From: Sva-07 sp963715285
GTDB taxonomy: Bacteria > Actinomycetota > Acidimicrobiia > Acidimicrobiales > Ilumatobacteraceae
DNA length: 64,000 nt
Assembly (NCBI GenBank): GCA_963715285.1
Contig: CAVQRU010000001.1
Span: 62,001-126,000 of the forward strand
Direction: 5' to 3'
Shown: positions 42,642 through 50,140 of the stretch, piece after piece
Position numbering within the stretch: the first letter of the stretch is position 1
Layout: every line of letters starts with the position of its first letter
Notes under the pieces: model-generated
The model's database searches: none
Told to the model about the DNA's origin: nothing
What the model saw: only the letters and a program-made list of their open reading frames with translations
Position numbers and translations under genes: made by a program

Positions 42642-42766
42642 GGATGTCTCCTTGTGGTTGTTGTTCACGCTGGCCAGGAAGCTAGTCGCCCGTGGGCCGT
42701 GTCCACACCGGACCGGGCGCCCGCGAGAGTAGGTGGAACGACTGGGCATCAGGGAGTCACCGGGCG

Positions 42767-42772
42767 TACGTT
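42767..42772 (+). promoter_or_regulatory. Candidate leaderless -10 box of the flippase-like gene
   Basis: TACGTT ends 6 bases before GTG 42779. The divergent amino-acid operon starts 137 bases away. Confidence 0.4.
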
Positions 42773-42778
42773 CGGCGC

Positions 42779-43831
42779 GTGGCACGTCGAGCGTCGACGG
42801 ACTGGGTGCGGATCGTGGTCGTCGTCGCGGTCGGAGTCGCTCTCGTCGCAGCGGTCTGGTGGCGCCGGGACATGGTGGCGTCCGCCGTCGGCGAGCTGCG
42901 TTCGATGTCCGCAGCAGTCGTCGTGCTCCTGGTCGCTCTCGGTGTGCTCGAGCGGGTCACCCGCGCCGACGTCATGCGTCGGCTCATGCATCCGGTCGGC
43001 TTCGGCCGAGCGCTCACGATCCACGACGTGGGCACTTCCGCATCGAAGGGCATCCCGCTGGGCGGGCCGCTCGCCACCGGTCTGCGATATTCGATTGCTC
43101 GCGACGCGTCGATCCCGGCGCCGACGTTCTGGTCCGCGCTCGTGGCGTACGGCGTCGCCACGACGTTCGTCACCTGGTTGTTCCCGTTCGGGGTGATCGT
43201 GGTCGACCTCACTCGACGGCCGGCGACGACGACCGATCTTGCGATGCTCGTCGTGTGCGCCGTCGTCGTCGGTGGGTCGCTCGCGTTCTGGGCGGTCGTA
43301 CTCGGCTCCGACCGGGTGACGTCGTGGGTCGTCGGGCGGCTCCGCTGGGCGTCGGCGATCGCGGCGCGGCGCGTACCCGCCAGTGGCCGACACGACCTCG
43401 TCGAGGGCTTCCTCGCGACGCGAGCGTCGCTCCGTGAGGTCGCACGTCGCCCGGTCGGGCTGCTCCTGCGCACGGCGCTCGCCCAGGCGGTTGGTGCAGT
43501 GATCCTGCTGGTGGCGCTGCGCGGCCTGGGTGTCGGAGCCGAACTCGGATCGATCGAGTTCGCCAGGGTGTTCTTCGTGGTCACCCTGCTGAGCTCCTTC
43601 GTCCCGGTGCCCGGAGGCGTCGGCGTGGTGGAGGCGGGCCTGACCGGTGCGCTCGTCGCCGCCGGGGTGGATGCTCCGACGGCGTTGGCCGGGGTGCTGG
43701 TGTACCGGCTGCTGACCTATGTCGCGCCCATCGTGGTCGGTGCGACGCTGTACGTGGTCTGGCGTCTCGGCGTCCGCCGTCGCCGCTCCATCGCTCCGGC
43801 ATCCACCGCCGCGGTCGTCTCGTTGTCGTAG
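42779..43831 (+). CDS. Lysylphosphatidylglycerol synthase-like transmembrane protein (YbhN/AglD type)
   Basis: A 350-residue membrane protein with about eight hydrophobic helices. The family signature SSFVPVPGGVGVVEAGLTGALVAAG, in part FVPVPGGVGVVEAGLTGAL, is characteristic of the LPG_synthase_TM flippase domain. There is no C-terminal synthase domain, so it is the flippase-like module only. GTG 42779 is supported by the TACGTT box. The substrate is probably a lipid. Confidence 0.88.
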   Translation: MARRASTDWVRIVVVVAVGVALVAAVWWRRDMVASAVGELRSMSAAVVVLLVALGVLERVTRADVMRRLMHPVGFGRALTIHDVGTSASKGIPLGGPLATGLRYSIARDASIPAPTFWSALVAYGVATTFVTWLFPFGVIVVDLTRRPATTTDLAMLVVCAVVVGGSLAFWAVVLGSDRVTSWVVGRLRWASAIAARRVPASGRHDLVEGFLATRASLREVARRPVGLLLRTALAQAVGAVILLVALRGLGVGAELGSIEFARVFFVVTLLSSFVPVPGGVGVVEAGLTGALVAAGVDAPTALAGVLVYRLLTYVAPIVVGATLYVVWRLGVRRRRSIAPASTAAVVSLS

Positions 43832-43876
43832 CGTCCGGTGATCAACGGGTTCGGCCCGCTTCCGGAAAGGTCTTCG

Positions 43877-44314
43877 ATGTCGTCCACCCCGCCGCCACCG
43901 CCGCCACCCTCGGGTCCACCGCCGCCACCGGTCGGGCCGCCGCCCCCGCCGGGAGGCGCGCCGCCACCTCCCCCCGGCGGCTATCCGCCAGGGGGGTACC
44001 CGCCGGGCGGCTATCCGCCGGGCGGTCACGGTCCCGGTGGGTACGGCGCCGGCTGGCAACCGAGCGGGCCGAAGCCGCCCAGCTATCTCGTGTGGGCGAT
44101 CCTCACGACGCTGTTCTGCTGCCTGCCGTTCGGCATCGTCAGCATCGTCTACGCCGCCCGTGTCGACTCGAAGTACAACGCCGGTGACATGACCGGTTCG
44201 TTGGAGGCATCGAACAACGCCAAGAAGTGGGCGATCGTGTCGGCGCTGGTGACCGTCGGGCTGCTGGTGCTCTGGATCCTGCTGGCCGTCCTGGCGGGCA
44301 GTACGTCGAGTTGA
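43877..44314 (+). CDS. CD225/dispanin family membrane protein with proline-rich N-terminus
   Basis: A 145-residue protein. Residues 1-70 are Pro/Gly-rich, with runs of GGYPPGGYPP repeats. The C-terminal ~75 residues have two transmembrane segments with LVWAILTTLFCCLPFGIVSIVYAARVDSKY (in part TTLFCCLPFGIVSIVYA), the CD225 (interferon-induced transmembrane-like) motif. ATG 43877 follows a GGAAAGG sequence. A GTG at 43838 is a possible longer start. Actinobacterial members are often near cell-envelope genes; their function is unknown. It overlaps or nearly overlaps the DUF2752 gene. Confidence 0.85.
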   Translation: MSSTPPPPPPPSGPPPPPVGPPPPPGGAPPPPPGGYPPGGYPPGGYPPGGHGPGGYGAGWQPSGPKPPSYLVWAILTTLFCCLPFGIVSIVYAARVDSKYNAGDMTGSLEASNNAKKWAIVSALVTVGLLVLWILLAVLAGSTSS

Positions 44315-44316
44315 GC

Positions 44317-44733
44317 GTGACGTCGACGCGCCTCGCTCCCGTCGCGGTCGGGGTGGCCGGAAGCGCGTGGATCGCGCTGGCCGGGATCGCGTACCGGCCG
44401 GCCGGCGCCGGCGGCCTGTCGATCGGCTGTCCCGTGGCCCACTTCACGGGGCTCGACTGTCCGGGGTGTGGGTCGACCCGGTCGCTCGGTGCGCTCGTCC
44501 GCCTCGATCCCGCGGCGGCCGTCGACCACCACGCGCTGGTTCCGATCGCGCTGGTCTTCGTCGTGACCTCCTGGGCACTGTGGACCTGGTCGCGCTGGTC
44601 CCTCCGGCCGACGCCGACCCTGATTCGGGGGCCGGTTGCGATCCTGACGGTCGCGGCCGTGCTGGTGGCGTTCACGGTGCTCCGCAACCTCGACGCCGGC
44701 GCGTGGCTGGCATCGGGGCTGTCGTCCGCCTGA
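44317..44733 (+). CDS. DUF2752 domain-containing membrane protein
   Basis: A 138-residue membrane protein. The DUF2752 signature FTGLDCPGCGSTRSLGALV, with its Cys-Pro-x-Cys-Gly, is clear and lies between hydrophobic helices. The start is GTG 44317, or TTG 44311 overlapping the CD225 gene stop as TTGA. CD225 and DUF2752 genes often sit side by side. The function is unknown. Confidence 0.85.
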   Translation: MTSTRLAPVAVGVAGSAWIALAGIAYRPAGAGGLSIGCPVAHFTGLDCPGCGSTRSLGALVRLDPAAAVDHHALVPIALVFVVTSWALWTWSRWSLRPTPTLIRGPVAILTVAAVLVAFTVLRNLDAGAWLASGLSSA

Positions 44734-44792
44734 GCGCCGATCTGCGCCACCGGTCGGTCGAATCGGCCTGCGCAGGAAGTCGGGCGATCGAA

Positions 44793-44798
44793 TAGGTT
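44793..44798 (+). promoter_or_regulatory. Candidate -10 box for a leaderless transcript into dapA
   Basis: TAGGTT ends 7 bases before GTG 44806, which opens an 18-codon frame whose TGA (44860-44862) overlaps the dapA ATG. Confidence 0.4.
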
Positions 44799-44805
44799 GC
44801 ACATC

Positions 44806-44862
44806 GTGATCCGCCATGTCCTGACGTCCCGCCCGCCGACGCTGACCACCGGGCGGCAGTGA
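44806..44862 (+). CDS. Possible leader peptide upstream of dapA
   Basis: An 18-codon ORF (MIRHVLTSRPPTLTTGRQ) starts at a GTG placed 7 bases after TAGGTT and ends in TGATG with the dapA start, so translation could be coupled. CCGCCCG (44829-44835) can pair with CGGGCGG (44850-44856) just before the dapA start. It has no lysine codons, so a classic lysine attenuator is unlikely. This is an inference from spacing only. Confidence 0.3.
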   Translation: MIRHVLTSRPPTLTTGRQ

Positions 44863-45752
44863 TGGCCCGGTTCGGACGCATCCTGACGGCGATGGTCAGC
44901 CCCTTCGACGAGGGGGGAGCGCTGAACATCGACGCCGCGGTCGCGTTGGCCAAGTGGCTCGTCGAGCAGGGCAACGAGGGGCTCGTGGTCGCCGGAACCA
45001 CCGGCGAGTCACCGACGCTGTCGATCGACGAGAAGCTGTCGCTGTTCGAGGCGGTCGTCAATGCGGTCACCGTGCCGGTGGTGGCCGGGACGACCGGCTC
45101 GAACACGCTGCACGACATCGGCCTCACCGAGGAGGCCGGTCACCTCGGCGTCGCCGGGATCCTCGGCGTGTGCCCGTACTACAACCGTCCGTCGCAGGCG
45201 GGCATCGAAACGCACTTCCGTGCGATCGCGGCGTCGACCGACCTGCCGATCGTCCTCTACGACATCCCGATCCGCACGGGACGCAAGATCTCGAGCGGCA
45301 CGATCGTTCGCCTCGCCACCGACGTGCCGAACATCGTGGCCCTCAAGGACGCCGCGAAGGACCCGGGCGCCACCGCCGCCGTCATCGCTGCGGCGCCGCC
45401 CGACTTCGAGGTGTACTCCGGCGACGACTCGATGACCCTTCCGTTGTTGGCCGTGGGCGCGGTCGGCGCGATCGGCGTCGCGACCCACTGGTGCGCTCCC
45501 GATCACGTGGAGATGTTCGACGCGTGGCAGCGCGAAGACACCGTGGCGGCACGCCTGATCAACGCGCGCCAGCTGGAGAGTTACGAGTTCGAGACCGGTG
45601 ACGACGCTCCGAACCCGGTACCGTCCAAGGCAATGTTGAGAACGCTCGGTCATGACGTCGGGGAGTGCAGGTCCCCGATGGGTCCGACGCCCCATGGACT
45701 CGAACACGCCGCCCGCGGTGTGTACGACCGCCTGGTCGCCGCCCGTGGCTGA
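44862..45752 (+). CDS. dapA: 4-hydroxy-tetrahydrodipicolinate synthase
   Basis: A 296-residue TIM-barrel aldolase that condenses pyruvate and aspartate semialdehyde in the lysine/diaminopimelate pathway. GTTGESPTLSIDEK holds the Thr pair of the active site, YYNRPSQAG the catalytic Tyr, and IVALKDAAKDPG the Schiff-base Lys. ATG 44862 is preferred over the adjacent GTG 44859. The following rnj gene starts 8 bases before its stop. dapA-rnj adjacency is conserved in actinobacteria. Confidence 0.96.
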   Translation: MARFGRILTAMVSPFDEGGALNIDAAVALAKWLVEQGNEGLVVAGTTGESPTLSIDEKLSLFEAVVNAVTVPVVAGTTGSNTLHDIGLTEEAGHLGVAGILGVCPYYNRPSQAGIETHFRAIAASTDLPIVLYDIPIRTGRKISSGTIVRLATDVPNIVALKDAAKDPGATAAVIAAAPPDFEVYSGDDSMTLPLLAVGAVGAIGVATHWCAPDHVEMFDAWQREDTVAARLINARQLESYEFETGDDAPNPVPSKAMLRTLGHDVGECRSPMGPTPHGLEHAARGVYDRLVAARG

Positions 45753-47484
45753 GCCGCTGAGCCCCGGCGCCACCGATCCGTCGGTCCCCGTTCGCATCGT
45801 CTTCCTCGGTGGACTCGGTGAGATCGGACGCAACTGCATGGCGATCGAGCAGGGCGCTGCCGACGATCCCGACCGGACCGTCATCCTCATCGACTGCGGG
45901 TTGATGTTCCCCGAGGCCAACATGCACGGGATCGACCTGATCCTGCCCGACTTCACCTACCTGCGTGAGAACGCCAGCCGTATCCAGGCCCTCGTGCTCA
46001 CGCACGGCCACGAGGACCACGTCGGCGCGATCCAGTATCTGCTGCGCGACCACGACGGCATCGGCGATCTCCGCGACGATCCGCTCCCGATCTACGGTGC
46101 CGCGCTCACGTTGGGCCTTGCCCGGAATCGGATCGAGGAAGCCGGCCTGCTGCCGAAGACCGACATGCGCAAGGTCGCCGACGGTGACTCGGTCGAGATC
46201 GGGCAGTTGGTCGTGGAGTTCATCCCCGTCACGCACTCCGTGCCGCATGCGCACGCCATCGCCGTGCACACCGCCCAGGGCGTCGTGCTGCACTCGGGCG
46301 ACTACAAGATCGACCTCACGCCGGTCGACCATCGCCGCACCGACCTCGCCCGCATCGGCCAGCTCGCCAAGTCGCCGGGCATCCGGCTGCTGATGGCCGA
46401 CTCGACCAACGCCGAAGAAGCGGGCTACTCGCCGAGCGAGACGAGCGTCGGCTCGGTGCTGACGGGGCTGTTCGCGGCCCATCGCGACCGGCGCATCGTC
46501 ACGGCCAGCTTTGCCAGCCACCTGCACCGCATCCAGCAGATCGCCACTGCGGCGATGGCTGACGGCCGCAAGATCGCCACGCTCGGGTTGAGCATGAAGA
46601 AGAACGTGCGGCTCGGTCGAGAGCTGAAGGTGCTCGACATCCCGGAGTCGGCGATCATCGACATCGAGGAGATCGACAAGTACGAGCCTGGCCAGATCTG
46701 CATCATCTCCACCGGGTCGCAGGGCGAACCGATGTCGGCGCTCGGGCTGATGGCTCGCGGCGAGAACAGGTGGCTGAAGCTCGGCGAGCACGACACCGTC
46801 GTGCTGTCGAGCCATGCGATCCCTGGCAACGAGGGCAACGTCAACGCCGTGATCGACGGGCTGATCCGCATGGGGGCCGAGGTCGTGCACTCCGGTGTGC
46901 TCGACGTGCACGCGACCGGCCACGCCCAGGCCGACGAGATCAAGACCTACCTGTCGATCGTCAACCCCGAGTGGTACGTGCCGATCCACGGCGAGTACCG
47001 CCACATGGTGGCCAACGCGAAGCTCGGCGAGCTGATGGGTGTCCCGCACGACAACGTCGTCCTCTGCGAGGACGGCGACGTCCTGGAGCTGACCGATGAG
47101 GAACTCAAGCCCGTCGGTCGGGTCCCGTCGGGCTATCTGTACGTCGACGGCATCGTCGGTGACGTGGGCCAGGGCGTGTTGCGCGACCGCCAGAAGCTCG
47201 CCGAGGAGGGGGTGGTCGTCGTTGTCGTCACGGTCGACATCCAGACCGGCAAGGTGCTCGTCGGCCCGGAGATCATCACCCGGGGCTGGGTGTACGCCCC
47301 CGAGGCGGAGGACCTGCTCGACGAAGCCTGCGACGCCGTTGCCGATGCCGTCGAGGCATCGCTCGGCAAGGGTGTCCGCGACGTCGAGGCGTTGGAGCGC
47401 GATGTCCGTCGCGCCGCCGGGAAGTTCGTCAGCGAGCGCACCAAGCGCCGTCCGATGATCGTTCCCGTCGTCATGGAGGCCTGA
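45745..47484 (+). CDS. rnj: Ribonuclease J
   Basis: A 579-residue metallo-beta-lactamase/beta-CASP ribonuclease with 5'-3' exo- and endonuclease activity in mRNA decay. The zinc motif LTHGHEDHVGAI is near residue 85, HSGDYKIDLTPVD near 186, and the beta-CASP HATGHAQADE and IHGEYRHM motifs near 390-415. GTG 45745 is chosen because homology starts soon after and the length (~555-580) fits. With pnp in the same window, this region carries two major RNA-decay enzymes. Confidence 0.95.
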   Translation: MAEPLSPGATDPSVPVRIVFLGGLGEIGRNCMAIEQGAADDPDRTVILIDCGLMFPEANMHGIDLILPDFTYLRENASRIQALVLTHGHEDHVGAIQYLLRDHDGIGDLRDDPLPIYGAALTLGLARNRIEEAGLLPKTDMRKVADGDSVEIGQLVVEFIPVTHSVPHAHAIAVHTAQGVVLHSGDYKIDLTPVDHRRTDLARIGQLAKSPGIRLLMADSTNAEEAGYSPSETSVGSVLTGLFAAHRDRRIVTASFASHLHRIQQIATAAMADGRKIATLGLSMKKNVRLGRELKVLDIPESAIIDIEEIDKYEPGQICIISTGSQGEPMSALGLMARGENRWLKLGEHDTVVLSSHAIPGNEGNVNAVIDGLIRMGAEVVHSGVLDVHATGHAQADEIKTYLSIVNPEWYVPIHGEYRHMVANAKLGELMGVPHDNVVLCEDGDVLELTDEELKPVGRVPSGYLYVDGIVGDVGQGVLRDRQKLAEEGVVVVVVTVDIQTGKVLVGPEIITRGWVYAPEAEDLLDEACDAVADAVEASLGKGVRDVEALERDVRRAAGKFVSERTKRRPMIVPVVMEA

Positions 47485-47487
47485 CAC

Positions 47488-48006
47488 TTGCGGAGGTCGG
47501 GAACCTGGCGTCGGCTGGCCTCGATCGGTGTCGTTGCCGTCGCCGCGTCGGTCGGTGGATGCGGCGGCGACGACGGAGGGCAGCCCGACACCGGGTTCGT
47601 CGCCGACGTCGCGTCGGCGGTCGAGGCCATCGAGGCCGAGCGCGGGCCGGGGCAGGAGTACTTCGAGGTCACCGCCGGTCCGCAGTTCACCAACGTCTTC
47701 GTGGCCGTCGAGGACGCGACAGCGGCGATCCCGTACGTCTACCGTGACGGTCAGCTCGAGCCCCCGGCCCCCAAGCTGTCGGGGGCGTCGGGATTCACGT
47801 TCACCGCCGACGCGGCCGAGGTCGACGACGCCATCCTGGCGACCGTCCTCGAGGAACTGCCCGAGGCCACCGTCGAGGCCCTGAGCATCGAGGGCGGAGA
47901 CGGCGGCACCGTGCGCTACGTCGTCACCGCCCGCTCACCGGAAGGCGGCGTGCTCGAGATCACCGTGGCGCGCGACGGCTCCGTCCTCGCCGTCGACCCC
48001 CTCTGA
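47488..48006 (+). CDS. Putative lipoprotein of unknown function
   Basis: A 172-residue protein starting at TTG 47488, 3 bases after rnj. A signal peptide (WRRLASIGVVAVAASVGGC) ends in a lipobox with Cys near residue 25, followed by GGDDGGQPD. The mature part is acidic and has no motif I recognise. The genomic place after rnj suggests co-transcription. Function is unknown. Confidence 0.75.
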   Translation: MRRSGTWRRLASIGVVAVAASVGGCGGDDGGQPDTGFVADVASAVEAIEAERGPGQEYFEVTAGPQFTNVFVAVEDATAAIPYVYRDGQLEPPAPKLSGASGFTFTADAAEVDDAILATVLEELPEATVEALSIEGGDGGTVRYVVTARSPEGGVLEITVARDGSVLAVDPL

Positions 48007-48060
48007 TCGTGCTCGTGCACATCTGCTCCGCCGGCTGGAGCCGGGGTCGTCGATCGGGGT

Positions 48061-49284
48061 TCAGGCGGCGTGGCGCCGGCCGGGTGGTCCCGTTGCCCTG
48101 ACCGTGCCGTCGGGGAGTCGGAGGGTGAGCTCGCGGTTCGGTCCGAGTTCGACGACCCAGCCATCGTGGTGGATCTGGGTGTGGTGGCGGGAGCACACCG
48201 GGATCAAGTTCGCCAGATCGGTTCGGCCACCGTGGCGCCACCAGACCACGTGATGGAGCGCGCAGCGGTCGGAGCGCACGTCGCACCCCGGGATGGCGCA
48301 GCAACGGTAAAGACCCCGCAGTGCTCGCCGTTGGGCCCGGTTGGCGAGGCGGGTGGTGCGGCCGAGGTCGAGTTCGCCCGGGGCGTGGAGAACGACACCG
48401 TTGCGAACGACGACGGCATGGATGTCGGCTGTGCGGGCCAGCTCGGCGAGCACGCGGGCGGGGATCTCGACGGGAATCGACCACTCGGCGACCGGGCCGG
48501 GCCGACCGCCGGCGTCGAGATCGGCATCGACGACCACGACGAACTCCGGTCGTCCTGGCCGTGAAACACCACCGCTCTCGTCGAGCAATCCGATCAGCGC
48601 GCCGGCGGCGAGGAACTGCTTTTTCTCGACGGGGTCGGTCGGACATCCGTCAGGGGTCGCCTCGGCGAACAGCGTCTCGACCGCCTGCTCGAGCCTCGAG
48701 GCGAGCCTCACCCCGGTGACGGGGTCGAAGCGACCGCGCAGGTTCCACATGCCGTCGTGGTCGACCCATGTCGACAGTCGGGTGTTGCGTCGCTGCCGTT
48801 CGAGGCGATCGATGCCGTCGCCTGACTGGAGTCGCCGCACCTCGAGTTCCACGCGCTTGCGGAACTGGTCGATCGTGCCGGCCTCGGCGACCGCGGCGAG
48901 CGACTCCACACGATCGAAGAGGTCGTCACGTCGATCGGCGGGCAGCTGCCCGGAGCCTCGCGTGACCGCATCGATGTGCTGCGCGGTGATCGCGCCGTCG
49001 GCCAGCGCCTCCGCGAGGTTCGGCATGGCGGCCAGTGTCGCCGCGCGGTCGCGGCACCTTCCTGCCGCCGCGATCGACGTCGTGGCCGCCGACGCGATCA
49101 CCGCTTCCGGAAAGCTCGCGGTCGCCTCGAGTTTCGCGATCAGCACGGCCTGGTGTGCATCGATCCACGCCGTTGCTTCGCGTGCGGCGATCAGAGCCGC
49201 TTCGATCGTCGTGGCATCGGCAGCGTCGTCGGCGCACGCCTCGGCGATGCGCTCCACTCGCTCGGCGACGGCCTTCGACTCCAT
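48061..49284 (-). CDS. DUF222 / HNH endonuclease domain protein
   Basis: A 407-residue protein with the actinobacterial DUF222 region (residues ~20-290), then an HNH nuclease domain. The Cys-His motif CCAIPGCDVRSDRCALHHVVWW and NLIPVCSRHH are the zinc-finger HNH core. Such genes are abundant in actinobacteria, often in many copies, and their role is unclear (13E12-repeat-like in mycobacteria). It stands alone on the minus strand between a lipoprotein and a methyltransferase gene. Confidence 0.92.
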   Translation of the reverse strand: MESKAVAERVERIAEACADDAADATTIEAALIAAREATAWIDAHQAVLIAKLEATASFPEAVIASAATTSIAAAGRCRDRAATLAAMPNLAEALADGAITAQHIDAVTRGSGQLPADRRDDLFDRVESLAAVAEAGTIDQFRKRVELEVRRLQSGDGIDRLERQRRNTRLSTWVDHDGMWNLRGRFDPVTGVRLASRLEQAVETLFAEATPDGCPTDPVEKKQFLAAGALIGLLDESGGVSRPGRPEFVVVVDADLDAGGRPGPVAEWSIPVEIPARVLAELARTADIHAVVVRNGVVLHAPGELDLGRTTRLANRAQRRALRGLYRCCAIPGCDVRSDRCALHHVVWWRHGGRTDLANLIPVCSRHHTQIHHDGWVVELGPNRELTLRLPDGTVRATGPPGRRHAA

Positions 49285-49353
49285 GCGACCATCATGACGA
49301 GGGGGTGTGTCAACGTTGCCGGAGCGGTGGCCCGACCCGAATCCCGAGCCGGG

Positions 49354-49998
49354 TCAGGGTCGGCCGCGGGGTGGCTTCCTGCCGACACCGACGAGCGGGC
49401 GCATCACCTCGCCCTCGAACGGGACCTCGAACGCCGTGCCGACGTGGAGTCCCTCGAAGCCCGCAGCGGTCAGCGCGTCGGTGATCTCGCTGCCGCTCAG
49501 GCCGTCGCCGTCGGGCTCCTCGCGCTCCCAGTCCCATTGCACGAAGATGCCGCCCGGTCGGAGCAGCTCGGCCAGGCGCCGCAGCGTGCCCGGGTAGTCG
49601 TCGAGGAAGCTGCACACCGACGAGCAGACGACGAGGTCGTGGGTGCCATGCCCGCTCGGGATGTCGGTCGCCGTCCGCACATTGGTCCAGCCGCGGTCGG
49701 CGATCTTGGCGGTGAGCACCTGGAGCATCGCCGGTGACGCGTCGACGGCATCGATCGACTCGGCCTCGTCGACCAGTTGCTCGGTGAGCAGCCCCGTCCC
49801 GCACCCGAAGTCGCAAACGGTCATCCCGCCAACCGAACGGCCCCGCTCGGTCAACAGCTCGATCAAGGATGCAGACGCCGCTGCGGAGTAGGCACGAGCG
49901 GCGGGGTCGTCGTCCCAGCCTGGCGCATACTCGGCCCACGGGTCGTCGTCGACGGTCGGCTGTTCCTCGGGCTCCACCAGGCCATCGTGCCACTCCAC
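49354..49998 (-). CDS. SAM-dependent methyltransferase
   Basis: A 214-residue class I methyltransferase. Motif I is VCDFGCGTGLLTEQL near residue 67, motif II DAVDASPAML, and motif IV VVCSSVCSFLDDYPG. The substrate is unknown. GTG 49998 or 49977 are both possible starts; no Shine-Dalgarno sequence decides. The gene is divergent from ftsK across 142 bases. Confidence 0.88.
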   Translation of the reverse strand: MEWHDGLVEPEEQPTVDDDPWAEYAPGWDDDPAARAYSAAASASLIELLTERGRSVGGMTVCDFGCGTGLLTEQLVDEAESIDAVDASPAMLQVLTAKIADRGWTNVRTATDIPSGHGTHDLVVCSSVCSFLDDYPGTLRRLAELLRPGGIFVQWDWEREEPDGDGLSGSEITDALTAAGFEGLHVGTAFEVPFEGEVMRPLVGVGRKPPRGRP

Positions 49999-50140
49999 GT
50001 CGACGCCGGTCGTTCGCCACCGCTCAGGAGCGCCTCGGCGGGAGCACCTCGGCGGGGCACCTCGTCGCCGAGCTGGTCCTCGTGCCCCGAACGAGGGTCG
50101 CGGTCCGGTGTGACACCCGGTTGGTACCGTGTGCATCGTC

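Noticed and set aside
44859..44861. GTG immediately before the dapA ATG as its start
   Set aside because: It would add one residue only, and the TGATG overlap with the upstream short ORF favours ATG 44862. Not decisive.
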